A stretch of DNA of 64,000 nucleotides from Acidobacteria bacterium UBA2990 (GTDB taxonomy: Bacteria; Acidobacteriota; Vicinamibacteria; Vicinamibacterales; UBA8438): contig DEAE01000031.1 in assembly GCA_002347025.1 (NCBI GenBank), positions 176,941 to 240,940 on the forward strand. The letters are read 5' to 3'. Under the pieces are notes generated by a model. The model searched no databases and was not told the DNA's origin. It saw nothing but the letters and a program-made list of their open reading frames with translations. Positions 9,292 through 18,911 of this stretch are shown here, piece after piece. How positions within the stretch are numbered: the stretch's first letter is position 1; every line of letters starts with the position of its first letter. Position numbers and translations under genes: made by a program.

Positions 9292-10308
9292 GTGAGGCCA
9301 TTCCAAACAATTCTTCAGTTATTCGTCTGGTTGTCTTTGGGCCCAATTCTCTATCCACTGGGTGCTGCAAACGCCCAGGCCCAACCAGCCGGCCAGCTTC
9401 TCGTTTTACTCAGGGATGCCAGTGCCCTTGCAATCGTTGACCCGACAACCCGGACAGTCGTCGGACGAGTTCCAACTGGAAGAGACCCACACGAGGTAAC
9501 TGCAACCCCAGACGGACGGCATGCATTTGTCTCGAGCATGGTGGACGGAATCTCCGTAATCGATCTAGCGGCCAGAAGAGAGACCCGGCGGATCAATCCA
9601 GGTGCCGGGAGTAGACCCCACGATGTTCTTTTTCATAACGGCAAGGTCTACTTCACGATTGAAGGCTACAAGTCCATCGGGCGCTACGACCCATCAACCG
9701 ACGAAATCGCTTGGACACTCGGAATAGGCCAAGATGGCACACACATGCTTGTCCTAGATCAGGACACAAACACGATGTTCATGCCAAATACCCAATCTAA
9801 CACGATAACAATGGTCGGCAACGCCCTAGATGGACCCTCCCAGGCCCAGCTAACTGTCATTCCCATCCCCGGAGAATTACCAGAAGGTCTCGACCTCTCA
9901 CCGAACCGACAAGAACTCTGGACGGCCACTAGGAACGATGGCAACGTGTCAATTATCGATATTTCAAGCCGGAGGGTAGTAGAAACGTTGACTCTAGGGA
10001 TGAAAGACGCAAACCGTCTAAAGTTCACACCAGACAACAAAGTTTTAGTCATTGACGGTGAGGCTGCATCCCTTGTGGTGATAGACGCTGCGTCTCGAAC
10101 AGAACTTAAACGAGTCACACTAGACAACAAGGATACCGGTGACGGGGCAATCCTCATCGCACCTGATGGCTCTCAAGCCTACCTCGGCTTAAGGGACGCA
10201 GACAGAGTTGCAGTGCTTGACTTGAACACTCTCGAAATTACGCACGAAATATCCATGGGAGACAACTCTGGACCAGGGTGTATGTACTGGACCAGGACAG
10301 CCAACTGA
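9292..10308 (+). CDS. Exported YVTN-type beta-propeller protein
   Basis: A 338-residue seven-bladed propeller of the YVTN/cytochrome D1-like family without heme motifs. I choose the GTG at 9292 because GGGAGG (9280-9285) lies 6 nt upstream and a clear signal peptide (hydrophobic core about residues 7-25, cleavage near ANAQAQ) follows directly; the frame is open 42 codons further upstream but without these signs. Blade motifs include AIVDPTTRTVVGRVPTGRDP-like, VSIIDISSRRVVETL and VVIDAASRTELKRV, with the typical SPDG/TPDN turns. Such proteins are secreted binding or scaffold propellers; a catalytic role is not evident. It is one of ten propeller proteins in this window. Confidence 0.85.
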   Translation: MRPFQTILQLFVWLSLGPILYPLGAANAQAQPAGQLLVLLRDASALAIVDPTTRTVVGRVPTGRDPHEVTATPDGRHAFVSSMVDGISVIDLAARRETRRINPGAGSRPHDVLFHNGKVYFTIEGYKSIGRYDPSTDEIAWTLGIGQDGTHMLVLDQDTNTMFMPNTQSNTITMVGNALDGPSQAQLTVIPIPGELPEGLDLSPNRQELWTATRNDGNVSIIDISSRRVVETLTLGMKDANRLKFTPDNKVLVIDGEAASLVVIDAASRTELKRVTLDNKDTGDGAILIAPDGSQAYLGLRDADRVAVLDLNTLEITHEISMGDNSGPGCMYWTRTAN

Positions 10309-10445
10309 TCAGTGCCTCACACGCAGGCTCTCTTCGCTGTATGTTCTTTGGGTTTCACTCAAGTTGTAAGGCTTTAATCAAAAGCCTCGCTTCACCGAAG
10401 TAATACTGGTTTTACCCAGTGGCTGTTTGACGCGCAGCTAAAAGT

Positions 10446-10468
10446 GAGGGAGGGAACGTACCTCCCTC
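10446..10468 (-). terminator. Intrinsic terminator candidate between convergent genes
   Basis: GAGGGAGG (10446-10453) pairs perfectly with CCTCCCTC (10461-10468) around a 7-nt loop. On the minus strand the stem is followed by ACTTTTAG, a short T-run. It lies 8 nt past the stop of the carboxylesterase gene and between convergent genes, as expected for its terminator. Confidence 0.6.
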
Positions 10469-10475
10469 CTCCACA

Positions 10476-12026
10476 TTAGTTGCCCGTGGCGCTTTCGTAA
10501 GTTGCGACAAAATAGCGGTCTAGAGCGTCTAGCTCTTTCCGCCTAAATTCAGCTCCTTGTTCCACGTCTACACCAATCACTTGATAGACCTGCCGTTCCG
10601 CATCATAGGGGGCCCAAGGCGGCAATCCGGCTCCATTAGGATCACCGCTTGTGGCAAACTTGACCCAATAGTCACTGATTAACTGGGAAATGCGTTGATC
10701 CACTTCTGGGGCATCGGCAGGCAAGGTCTGAAACACGTAGCGAAGTTCCATTGCGTGAGGAGCGCGCTCACTTGGGTCACGCAGGTTCCGCGTAAATACA
10801 TACATGAAGGTATCAGCAGACGTCTTCGACATCGCAGTGAGAATCTCCCTGCTTCCGCGTACAAACCGGACATCCGAGTGATAGTCGACCTCACTCGTGT
10901 AAAGGTCGTCCAACGTCCTGGCCAAGTAATAGTCCGCTAGTCCGCCACCCAGCTCTCCCCACTCCGCTAAACGCTCACTCCGTTGTTCTGCCAATGTCGC
11001 AAACGTACGGTCTGGCCGAACGTACAAAAGTCCCTCTCCATCATTCACCCCGGCCAGTAACGGGACCACGTTGTGTGACCCCTCTCGGAAAATCTCTGCG
11101 GGTGACTTCGGTAGCACCCAACCGTCTTCCGCCAGCGACACGCTGAACTCCATAGCCATAATGTCGTTCGCCGATAGATCCCGCATCTGCGCCAGTGCAT
11201 CGTCGTCGTCAGCCTGATTCAACTCGACCAACTTCGCGGCAACCGCGCGACGACCTCGCTCCTCAGCACTCGCTGAAAAACCATTATGGCGGGTCAGATG
11301 TGTCACATTAGTAGACGTAATCCAAGTGCTCTCCGAAATAGCCCGATGAAACAATCCCTTGGCAAGCGGACTAGCCAACAGTGCATAGACGCTGGCCCCG
11401 CCAGCCGATTCTCCAAAGATGGTGACATTGCCTGGGTCCCCGCCGAAGCTACGAATGTTCTGCTGCACCCACTCAAGCGCCGCCAGGTGGTCCAAAATTC
11501 CATAGTTACCGGACACCCCTCGCTCAGACTCCTCCGATAGGGCTGGGTGAGCCATAAAGCCGAAAGCATTCATCCGGTAGTTCACCGAAACCAGAACTAC
11601 CCCTTTGTCGGCAAAGCCGGACCCATCGTAAATCTCGCGATCAGTTGAACCCGAACTCCACCCACCACCGTGAATCCAGACCATCACCGGCAGAGGCTGT
11701 TGGCCAGCCTCTGCCTTAGTCCACACATTCAAATAAAGACAATCCTCACTCATCAGCGATGCGCGTCGCTGAATACAGGCTGGACCGAAGGTATCTGCTA
11801 CCCGAACCCCCTGCCAAGGAATAGGAGGTTGAGGTGGGCGCCAGCGTAGGCTGCCGACAGGAGGTGCTGCAAATGGGATACCACGAAATACGGTTACCCC
11901 ATTTTCCAGCGCCACACCGGACACTTCGCCATAGGTCAATTGAACCGGTTCCTCAGCGGCTTGACCCTGGACTGACGACACCAGAAACAGTAACCCCAGC
12001 GGTATTACGATAAGGGTCCTCATCAT
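10476..12026 (-). CDS. Exported type B carboxylesterase
   Basis: A 516-residue alpha/beta hydrolase of the carboxylesterase type B family, hydrolysing carboxylic esters. The start has a strong AGGAGGG site immediately upstream and a signal peptide (about residues 1-22, ending near VQGQA). Family marks in order are the FRGIPFA N-terminal signature, a C84/C96 disulfide pair in the CIQRR...SEDCLYLN motif, the oxyanion hole HGGG at 119-122, the nucleophile Ser207 in GESAGG, an acid residue in the NDGEG region and the catalytic His in ERAPHAMELRYVF. All catalytic positions are present, so it should be active. It lies 22 nt downstream of a small frame and a methyltransferase gene on the same strand and may be co-transcribed with them. 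Confidence 0.93.
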   Translation of the reverse strand: MMRTLIVIPLGLLFLVSSVQGQAAEEPVQLTYGEVSGVALENGVTVFRGIPFAAPPVGSLRWRPPQPPIPWQGVRVADTFGPACIQRRASLMSEDCLYLNVWTKAEAGQQPLPVMVWIHGGGWSSGSTDREIYDGSGFADKGVVLVSVNYRMNAFGFMAHPALSEESERGVSGNYGILDHLAALEWVQQNIRSFGGDPGNVTIFGESAGGASVYALLASPLAKGLFHRAISESTWITSTNVTHLTRHNGFSASAEERGRRAVAAKLVELNQADDDDALAQMRDLSANDIMAMEFSVSLAEDGWVLPKSPAEIFREGSHNVVPLLAGVNDGEGLLYVRPDRTFATLAEQRSERLAEWGELGGGLADYYLARTLDDLYTSEVDYHSDVRFVRGSREILTAMSKTSADTFMYVFTRNLRDPSERAPHAMELRYVFQTLPADAPEVDQRISQLISDYWVKFATSGDPNGAGLPPWAPYDAERQVYQVIGVDVEQGAEFRRKELDALDRYFVATYESATGN

Positions 12027-12048
12027 GACTCCCTCCTAATCCGGGTTC

Positions 12049-12249
12049 CTATACACACTGCTCAATCCTCTGGGTCAGCATAAAGCTTGGGACAGCGATC
12101 AGCCAAGCCCCATCCACAACACTCCCCCTGATGCTGCCTGTATCAGTATCTGCCCCACGCTGTTCACCAGGCTTCAAGTCAAGAATGTCAGCCAAAACCC
12201 CATTTTCTGGACAAATAGCCTCTTCCTCGAGCGAGCCGACCCATCTCAC
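12049..12249 (-). CDS. Possible small protein overlapping the methyltransferase gene by GTGA
   Basis: A 66-codon frame that starts with a GTG at 12249 overlapping the methyltransferase stop (GTGA, bases 12249-12246) and ends 22 nt before the carboxylesterase start. This spacing is what a translationally coupled gene would show. The product (begins MRWVGSLEEEA, ends TQRIEQCV) has a short hydrophobic stretch near the C-terminus and resembles nothing I know. It may be a chance open frame in a leader region. Confidence 0.3.
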   Translation of the reverse strand: MRWVGSLEEEAICPENGVLADILDLKPGEQRGADTDTGSIRGSVVDGAWLIAVPSFMLTQRIEQCV

Positions 12250-13229
12250 ACGCGAACTCGTTCTCCTTCTGAGGCACCAAATGTCACCCAGCTACGATAT
12301 TTGGACAAAGTCTTGTCTGAAGAACCTCGGCCGCTAACATTGCAGTAGCTCGAAAACCCCTGCCACACAGAATCGAGCTCAGTCCCCACATCCTGGCTTT
12401 CACCTGATATCTGTTGATACCCAATCACGAGCACTGCTCGTGCCATGAACACCTTGCCGTTCCAGCCGCCAATGACGTCTGCCAACAATAACGACAACCC
12501 CACCCTGTTGAGAGCACTGTGCAACTCAGCAAAATTGAGTTCAGAAGCATTTCCTACCCAAACAAACAAGCCTCCAACCTGAAGGACGTTCAACAGCTCC
12601 ACAAAAGAACGCTCATCGAGGGTGATCGGACCGTTGATCGAATAGACAAGTCGATAGCCTCCTAAAGGCATCTCGTCACCGATTCTTCGTGAGTCGAACG
12701 TCAACCGGGAGGAGGTAATACCAAGCTCTTTGGCTTGCGTACTAGCGTAGCGAACGGCCGCTTCACTTACATCAACCCCTCGCCCTTCCAGTTCGCATTC
12801 TGTTGCAAGACAGATCGCTTGGTAACCACCGTGGCAACCAATATCAAGAAAAGGGCCCTGAAGCTCTAACGCACGGGTCAGTGCCGTTAGATAAGCAGCA
12901 CTGTCAATAATGAAGGGCCATCTTGTGGAATGAACGAGACCAAGAAGTGGATCAGCGCTAATTAAATCAAAAAATTTTTTCTTTGCCTCAGCTGCATCAC
13001 CAGAACCTGATACCTGACCTCGTTTCTCATCCAAGTCTCTATATCTTTCAGCTGTCGCCCTTCCGCAGGCATCACGAATCAAAGACAACAAGTCGTAGTT
13101 GTCAGGTAACTTTTGAATCCTGAATGATTCTCTGAAGAAAGACTCCAGTCTCTCCATGTCTTCCAACGACAGTGCAATCTTCGTCTTATCGCTCCTCAGT
13201 GTTGATAGACAAGTCAAGTCAAAGGTCAT
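12246..13229 (-). CDS. Class I SAM-dependent methyltransferase-like protein
   Basis: A 327-residue cytoplasmic protein with a Rossmann-type SAM-binding core in its second half: motif I is FLDIGCHGGYQA (about residues 125-136), followed by the acidic end of strand beta2 in GRGVDVSEAA, and a later LLNVLQVGGLFVWVG segment matching the post-motif region. The first ~110 residues form an extra helical domain of unknown role. No signal peptide is seen and no clear ribosome site precedes the ATG. The acceptor substrate is not predictable. It is the first gene of a possible operon with the small frame at 12049 and the exported esterase. Confidence 0.75.
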   Translation of the reverse strand: MTFDLTCLSTLRSDKTKIALSLEDMERLESFFRESFRIQKLPDNYDLLSLIRDACGRATAERYRDLDEKRGQVSGSGDAAEAKKKFFDLISADPLLGLVHSTRWPFIIDSAAYLTALTRALELQGPFLDIGCHGGYQAICLATECELEGRGVDVSEAAVRYASTQAKELGITSSRLTFDSRRIGDEMPLGGYRLVYSINGPITLDERSFVELLNVLQVGGLFVWVGNASELNFAELHSALNRVGLSLLLADVIGGWNGKVFMARAVLVIGYQQISGESQDVGTELDSVWQGFSSYCNVSGRGSSDKTLSKYRSWVTFGASEGERVRV

Positions 13230-13601
13230 GATTCGGTCAACTTAGGTCAAAACCCGACGATCTACCTCCGCAAATCGCCACGGCTTCGACCACATCAGAT
13301 ATTTAGGATGGGTAAATCCAATGGGATATGAATACCGACAATCCTTCACCAAGACAGCAAGCGCGGGATCGAAGCAGGCCATCGCTTTAGACCCAAGACA
13401 CCCTGGAGCAGCGACAGCCACACATTCCTGTTCCCAGCCACTATCGAAGCACTAGTTGCCAGCCATTGATAGCATTGCTTCTCGGGAGCCCGTTCGAGTC
13501 AACCCGAACTCTGCGAGAGCCTGGAACCCTTCCGGCATTCGCTACATCTCAAATCAATGCCACTTGTGTCGGGCACCCTTCAACCGCGCAAACAAAACAG
13601 G
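13230..13601. other. Intergenic region upstream of the methyltransferase gene
   Basis: 372 bases between two same-strand genes. It should carry the promoter of the methyltransferase gene and the end of the upstream transcript. I see no RNA gene, strong hairpin or coding frame with family likeness. Confidence 0.45.
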
Positions 13602-14624
13602 TTAGGGGGCTGGCATATATGCCACTCTCTCACCGCGATGGGTCCCAAGCCACATTTCATTTCCAATTTGAATTGCTGTGGTCGCGGCCACGAACCCTAC
13701 CATCGCAGGATGCTGAAATATTCGCTCAACCGCTAAAGTGTGTGGGTTGATAGCTGCAATATTCGAAGTCTCTTGTAACGGGGCTCTTGGGTTCTGGATG
13801 TTGCCGTGACCTGCAGCGAATATCACAGAACCATCAAGGGACATCCGAAGGTTGTCCGGCCTGAATCCTAAATCAACGACCTGCTTTTCAAGCGGGTTCT
13901 TATTGCGAGAAAGCCGCGTCAATTTCTCCTCAGCCCACCCGGCAATATATAACGATTCCCCATCCGCTGAGATCTCCAGTCCATTAGGAGCAGTATCTTG
14001 ACTACCAGGTATTTGCATCCATCCTGATCCGGTATGCCATTCCCATACGTCTCCGGTACGAGGGCTCGTTGCTGCAAATCCGCCCTCAGGCAAAGCAACG
14101 ACACCATTGAGACCAAGCCCGTCTGGGGCAATTGCACACCCCACCCACACAATGGTCGGGATCGACCGACCATCTACTTCAAACACCTCGACCGATTCCC
14201 TATTACCATGATGCACTACATACAAAGTATGCACCCCACCTTGACCGGGTTTTAGGTACAACCCGTGGGCATTGAAAGCATCTCCTTCGTTGGCATCAAT
14301 CGGTCCAGGGCAGCTTGGATATGTGTCGTTGTCGAGGCGCTCAATCTGATCACCACCCGGAAAAAGAACAGAAGAGGTCTTGTCATTAACGTGAATAAGG
14401 TGAATTCGTCCTCCCGCTCGATTGCCTGAGGCGATCACCCACTCTGAACCTGGTACAACCGCTAGATCTTCGGGACTAACCAGATCACAGACAAACTGAA
14501 TGTCTCCAACCGGACTGCATGGCAGACCACTCGGTGCAACAGTTGGATTCTGCTCAGCCACCCCAACACTTCCCAGCACAGTCAATCCGGCGACCAGCAA
14601 GAAAAACAATCTCGTTACTTGCAT
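13602..14624 (-). CDS. Exported SMP-30/arylesterase-like beta-propeller
   Basis: A 340-residue exported six-bladed propeller. The start at 14624 is chosen for GAGG 6 nt upstream and a signal peptide directly after it (MQVTRLFFLLVAGL..., cleavage near GVAEQ). The middle contains an N-A-H-G-L-Y motif (near residue 110) and SPRTGDVWEW, and later APNGLEISADGESLYIAGW, a layout seen in SMP-30/gluconolactonase and paraoxonase-like proteins, where such Asn and Asp side chains bind calcium in the central tunnel. Possible activity is lactone or aryl-ester hydrolysis, but catalytic residues cannot be assigned without alignment. The gene lies between two other single genes on the minus strand, 275 nt from the lipoprotein propeller gene. 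Confidence 0.75.
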   Translation of the reverse strand: MQVTRLFFLLVAGLTVLGSVGVAEQNPTVAPSGLPCSPVGDIQFVCDLVSPEDLAVVPGSEWVIASGNRAGGRIHLIHVNDKTSSVLFPGGDQIERLDNDTYPSCPGPIDANEGDAFNAHGLYLKPGQGGVHTLYVVHHGNRESVEVFEVDGRSIPTIVWVGCAIAPDGLGLNGVVALPEGGFAATSPRTGDVWEWHTGSGWMQIPGSQDTAPNGLEISADGESLYIAGWAEEKLTRLSRNKNPLEKQVVDLGFRPDNLRMSLDGSVIFAAGHGNIQNPRAPLQETSNIAAINPHTLAVERIFQHPAMVGFVAATTAIQIGNEMWLGTHRGERVAYMPAP

Positions 14625-14899
14625 CACATACCTCATTTTGCATGTCCCGCTTTGGCACACATTCTTTCAGACGCCACTACCTAGGCCAACACTCTCACGC
14701 CTCTGCTGAAACACAAGACCAGCAGATGACTCAGACCCATTTGTGCGCCCGTCACACTAGACGGGTGCTCGCCAGGTCGGATTTCACTGCCACCACCAAG
14801 CTAACAATAGAAGCGGATCGCACCGGCAATCGGCTTCTAGGATGCACTGAACCAACCCATGCCTGTCCTACCCCAAACCCGATCACTCCCAATTCCAGA

Positions 14900-15979
14900 C
14901 TAGCGACCCATCCCTCTCCATGGACCTTCATACCACCTGAACACATTGCCCGTAAGGCTCCCGATAAAGATATCCCCGGTATCACTCACATCGATCCAAT
15001 GACCCGGGCTCTCCATAGCACCAAGAATTTCTCCTGTCTCGATGTCGAGATGCATGATGCGTCCGGCGAGCGTGTCGTAGGTAATGTTCTCGATGTTATC
15101 CCGGTGTGTGATGACCCACACCTGATCATCAGGCGTAATATAGATATTTTGGGTGGCACCCAGGTGGGTCCACATCCTCAAAAATTGGCCGTTTTCGTCG
15201 AAGATCTGGATTCGGTTGTTTTCGCGATCACTGACGTAGACCTGTCCCTGAGAATCTACGGCCACCGAATGGACAAGGTTAAATTCCCCTGGACCACCGC
15301 CAGGGACTCCCCAAGTTGTGACGAAACTCCCGTCGGCGTCGTACTTCACGACACGATTGTTGCCATACCCGTCGGCAACATACACCTCGTCGTTAGCGCC
15401 AAAAGCAATGTCGGCCGGTCGATCGAATGTTTCATCGGTAGTCCCGGCTTCCCCTTTGATGCCCAACGTCAATAGGAGTTCACCCTCGTTGCTGAACTTC
15501 ATGACTTGGTGATCACCATTGTCTGTGACCCACACGTTGTCATGGCGGTCAATCCGCAAACCGTGTTCGTTACCAAACATTCCTCGCCCAAAAGAACGCA
15601 CATAATTTCCTTCAGAATCGAAGACAATGATCGGGTCAGCGACCTCTCCACGGTGAAACACAAATACTTGATTGTTTGAATCGGTTGCCACCGAGGACAC
15701 CCGACCAAAGGTCCAGCCTTCTGGCATCGTGCTCGGCTCCTGACCGAACCTGATAGCAACTCGATATTTCAACAAACTGCCCTCGTGGGGATACCAACCA
15801 GAGAGTCCCTGGTCATCCACGACCTGACCGACAGCCTTGTCACGGTCGACATCCACCCCAGGTGCCGGTTGCAAGACACTTACCGCATCCATAGCCTCAG
15901 GCATTGAGGCTGGTGTAGATGAACAGGCTGCCCCTAAACAAAGTGAGGCAACAAAACCAAGTAGTCTTCTGTTGAGCAT
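14900..15979 (-). CDS. NHL-repeat beta-propeller lipoprotein
   Basis: A 359-residue propeller with a lipoprotein signal: LCLGAACSS gives a lipidated cysteine at about residue 19. GGAGG precedes the ATG. NHL-type repeats are evident: SEHGLRIDRHDNVWVTD-like, RPADIAFGANDEVYVADGYGN and LVHSVAVDSQGQVYVSDRENNRIQIF, each ending with the conserved D-x-x-N-x-R/V-I/V pattern. The fold is shared with the peptidyl-hydroxyglycine amidating lyase domain, but catalytic assignment is not possible. It is most likely anchored in the outer membrane facing the periplasm or outside. It has the same blade style as the proteins at 31367 and 53087. Confidence 0.83.
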   Translation of the reverse strand: MLNRRLLGFVASLCLGAACSSTPASMPEAMDAVSVLQPAPGVDVDRDKAVGQVVDDQGLSGWYPHEGSLLKYRVAIRFGQEPSTMPEGWTFGRVSSVATDSNNQVFVFHRGEVADPIIVFDSEGNYVRSFGRGMFGNEHGLRIDRHDNVWVTDNGDHQVMKFSNEGELLLTLGIKGEAGTTDETFDRPADIAFGANDEVYVADGYGNNRVVKYDADGSFVTTWGVPGGGPGEFNLVHSVAVDSQGQVYVSDRENNRIQIFDENGQFLRMWTHLGATQNIYITPDDQVWVITHRDNIENITYDTLAGRIMHLDIETGEILGAMESPGHWIDVSDTGDIFIGSLTGNVFRWYEGPWRGMGR

Positions 15980-16241
15980 TCAAACCTCCATTTCAGGACG
16001 AACCGAAAGCATAAAGGAAATTTCACAGATTGATCCAATGACTTCAAGGGTCCCATACAAAGAAAACTAAACGCACCACCGGTAAATATCCGTGCCACGA
16101 TATCCCTTATCAGGCTAGCGCCTTCCTCCGAACATGATGATTGCTACAATATTCTTACTCCTTTTGGCGTTTATACCGCATTACAATTGGCCTGTTCGAG
16201 AGAACCTGCACAGAACTAACAGGTGGAACGGAGATACTCCC

Positions 16242-18740
16242 ATGAACCTTCGAAGAGCTGGCTTCAATCTTTTCTCCATCGCGGCATTGTCTTCCATGTT
16301 TTTAGGCGTGGGCAGCACCACGAGCCAGGCCCAGCCCCCGATCGTTCAACCCGGTGCTCCAGGAGAGCCAAGTCGACAGATATCCGCGGCAGAGGCCTCA
16401 GACCTGGCTGGCATCCAATTCACTGAGGCTGATGTGCAGTTTATGCAAGGCATGATTGCCCATCATGCTCAGGCCCTTGAGATGACCCAGTTGCTATCTA
16501 CGCGAACTGCCCGCGATACCATGCGGCGCCTAGCGCAACGAATCGAGCTATCCCAAGAAGACGAGATCGCCATGATGCAGGATTGGCTTCAAACTCGTGG
16601 ACAGACCGTTCCCGAACCAGATGCCCATCACGGAGCTGGGGTATCTATGCCAGGTATGCTCAGTCAAGAGGAGATGCAGAATCTCCAAGCCATGCAGGCC
16701 ACCGAGTTCGATCTACTTTTCCTAGAGTTGATGATCAAGCACCACCGTGGAGCATTAACCATGGTCGACAATCTTCTCTCTCAACGGGGTACGGCACAGG
16801 ACTCCCAGCTCTTCGCCTTCACGTCTGACATCACAGCAGACCAGAGTATGGAAATAGATCGCATGGACGTCATGCTTGCCGAGCTGTTTCCAGACCCACG
16901 GGTCGACCTTGAGGCTGGGTTTTATGATGCAGGGACAGCTTCCCTGAACATGACACTCGTAGCAACGTTGGCAAAACCCGAGGGTTTTTATGACCCTCAC
17001 GCTCCCGCTGGTCTGCCTATGAGGCGAGAACCAGAAGAGGTACAGAGTCAACAGTCTCAAGCTGTCACTGCAGAGGCTACGACCGAAGAGAACACAGCAG
17101 ACGACGAGAGCACCCAAGATAGCCAAGTCGAAGAGGCTCCGACCTCTGACTCTAGGCCGGGATTACTTAACTTCGGCAACACAGACCTCGCGTTTAAGGA
17201 CGATTTGTTGTTCGTAGGTAACTACCACGGCTTCAGCACCTATCGCGCCGAGACACCCTCATCTCCCCAGCTTGTTAGCTCCGTAGTGTGCCCTGGAGGT
17301 CAAGGAGATGTATCAGTGGTCGGGAATCTTCTGATCATGTCGGTCGAGCAAACTCGAGGACGACTGGATTGCGGGCTCCAGGGTGTCGCTGAACCAGTCA
17401 GCGAAGCACGGTTCCGTGGTATCCGCATCTTCGACATCAGCGACATGCGACTTCCAAAACAAGTTGCAGCGGTACAAACCTGCCGCGGTTCACATACCCA
17501 CACGCTCGTGACAGACCCAGACGATGAAGGCAACGTCTACGTCTACGGCTCAGGCACAAGCTCCGTGCGCCCTGGAGAAGAACTCGAAGGCTGCTCGGAC
17601 GATTCTCCTGAAGAGAACCCTGATACCGCCTTATTCAGGATTGATGTCATTCGCATTCCCCTAGGTCACCCTCAAGACGCGGGCGTAGTCAACAGGCCTT
17701 TTATCTTCGCGGACCCTGCATCTGGAGCCATCGCGGGACTCTGGCAAGGGGGGGATCACGGACCAGGAACTCAGACTACAAGGCAGACCAGCCAGTGCCA
17801 CGACATCACCGTCTACCCTGATATTGGACTGGCGGCTGGAGCGTGCTCCGGAAACGGTATTCTGCTGGATATTTCTGATCCCATCAATCCATCCAGAATT
17901 GACCAAGTCGTCGATCCTGGTTTCGCCTACTGGCACTCAGCAACCTTCAATAATGACGGTAGTAAAGTGATCTTCACGGATGAATGGGGTGGCGGAGGAC
18001 GGGCTCGCTGCCGCGCTTCCGATCCCAGAGAATGGGGTGCTGACGCCATCTTTGACATTGTCGACGGCAAAATGGAATTCAGAAGCTACTTCAAGCTACC
18101 AGCCCCTCAAACAGAAGAAGAAAACTGTGTCGCCCATAACGGCTCCCTTATTCCGGTACCCGGACGCGACCTTTTCTTGCAAGCTTGGTACCAAGGCGGC
18201 ATTTCAGTGATCGACTTCACGGATTCCTCAAATCCGTTTGAGGTCGCCTATTTCGATCGCGGGCCTATCGATCCAGATGAGCTCGTGATGGGCGGCTACT
18301 GGTCTGCGTATTGGTATCGCGGGTTCATCTACGCCACTGAGATCGCCCGTGGCCTGGATGTCCTCGAACTGCTGCCAAGCGACGAGTTAACCCAGAATGA
18401 AATCGAAGCCGCTTCGCTTGTCACATCAGCAACTTTCAATCCACAACAGCAGCGGCGCATCAGCTGGTCTGCTCGGCCACAAGTCGCAAGAGCTTATCTT
18501 GACCAAATCACTCGGAGCAGCACTCTTCCGACTGAAGAAATAGCCACGCTCGCTGCTCTGCTTGACCGGGTTGATCAAATCCAACCGGATACCACTGTGT
18601 CTGATGTTGACCTCGCTGGTGACCTCAGTGAAGCAGCAGGCTCACTCGACATTACCGCATCACAGTTAAACGGTCGGAGTCAGACCCGCCTCGCCGCTCT
18701 TGCGGAAGCCTTCAAGAATATGGCCGAAGGCCCACGTTAG
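16242..18740 (+). CDS. Exported DUF305 - LVIVD-repeat fusion protein
   Basis: An 832-residue secreted protein. I choose the ATG at 16242 (GGAG 8 nt upstream, then a signal peptide starting MNLRRAGF and ending near SQAQ); the frame is open 36 codons further upstream. Residues about 50-210 form two DUF305 halves with histidine- and methionine-rich helices: FMQGMIAHHAQALEM followed by EDEIAMMQDWL, then LFLELMIKHHRGALTM. DUF305 is a ferritin-like four-helix fold linked to metal (often copper) binding. An acidic Glu/Thr/Gln-rich linker (about 270-310) leads to a propeller of LVIVD-type repeats (LLFVGNYHGF, GIRIFDISDM, ISVIDFTDSSNPFEVAY). The last ~120 residues are helical. A role as metal-binding surface protein is inferred only. 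Confidence 0.85.
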   Translation: MNLRRAGFNLFSIAALSSMFLGVGSTTSQAQPPIVQPGAPGEPSRQISAAEASDLAGIQFTEADVQFMQGMIAHHAQALEMTQLLSTRTARDTMRRLAQRIELSQEDEIAMMQDWLQTRGQTVPEPDAHHGAGVSMPGMLSQEEMQNLQAMQATEFDLLFLELMIKHHRGALTMVDNLLSQRGTAQDSQLFAFTSDITADQSMEIDRMDVMLAELFPDPRVDLEAGFYDAGTASLNMTLVATLAKPEGFYDPHAPAGLPMRREPEEVQSQQSQAVTAEATTEENTADDESTQDSQVEEAPTSDSRPGLLNFGNTDLAFKDDLLFVGNYHGFSTYRAETPSSPQLVSSVVCPGGQGDVSVVGNLLIMSVEQTRGRLDCGLQGVAEPVSEARFRGIRIFDISDMRLPKQVAAVQTCRGSHTHTLVTDPDDEGNVYVYGSGTSSVRPGEELEGCSDDSPEENPDTALFRIDVIRIPLGHPQDAGVVNRPFIFADPASGAIAGLWQGGDHGPGTQTTRQTSQCHDITVYPDIGLAAGACSGNGILLDISDPINPSRIDQVVDPGFAYWHSATFNNDGSKVIFTDEWGGGGRARCRASDPREWGADAIFDIVDGKMEFRSYFKLPAPQTEEENCVAHNGSLIPVPGRDLFLQAWYQGGISVIDFTDSSNPFEVAYFDRGPIDPDELVMGGYWSAYWYRGFIYATEIARGLDVLELLPSDELTQNEIEAASLVTSATFNPQQQRRISWSARPQVARAYLDQITRSSTLPTEEIATLAALLDRVDQIQPDTTVSDVDLAGDLSEAAGSLDITASQLNGRSQTRLAALAEAFKNMAEGPR

Positions 18741-18840
18741 TAGAACTGCAACAGCTATCGGCACCTCAGTCGAGTGGAGACAGAGTGAAGGATATTTCGA
18801 ACTGAAGAGAGTAAGTAGCACCTTTAGCAACATGGTTCTG

Positions 18841-18862
18841 AAACGCAGACCTAGCAGCGTTT
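18841..18862. terminator. Hairpin between convergent genes
   Basis: AAACGC (18841-18846) and GCGTTT (18857-18862) are perfect reverse complements with a 10-nt loop. It lies between the convergent DUF305/LVIVD and 2OG-oxygenase genes, and the A/T ends of the stem give short T-runs on both strands, compatible with a weak bidirectional terminator. Confidence 0.35.
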
Positions 18863-18911
18863 AAAGCTTCAGCTCAGCGTAGGTTATGTGGATAACTCCA
18901 ACACATGGGCT

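Noticed and set aside
14519..15475. Plus-strand open frame of 318 codons
   Set aside because: It overlaps the lipoprotein propeller (14900-15979) and the start of the SMP-30-like gene, both with good family motifs; the plus-strand translation looks like an antisense shadow.
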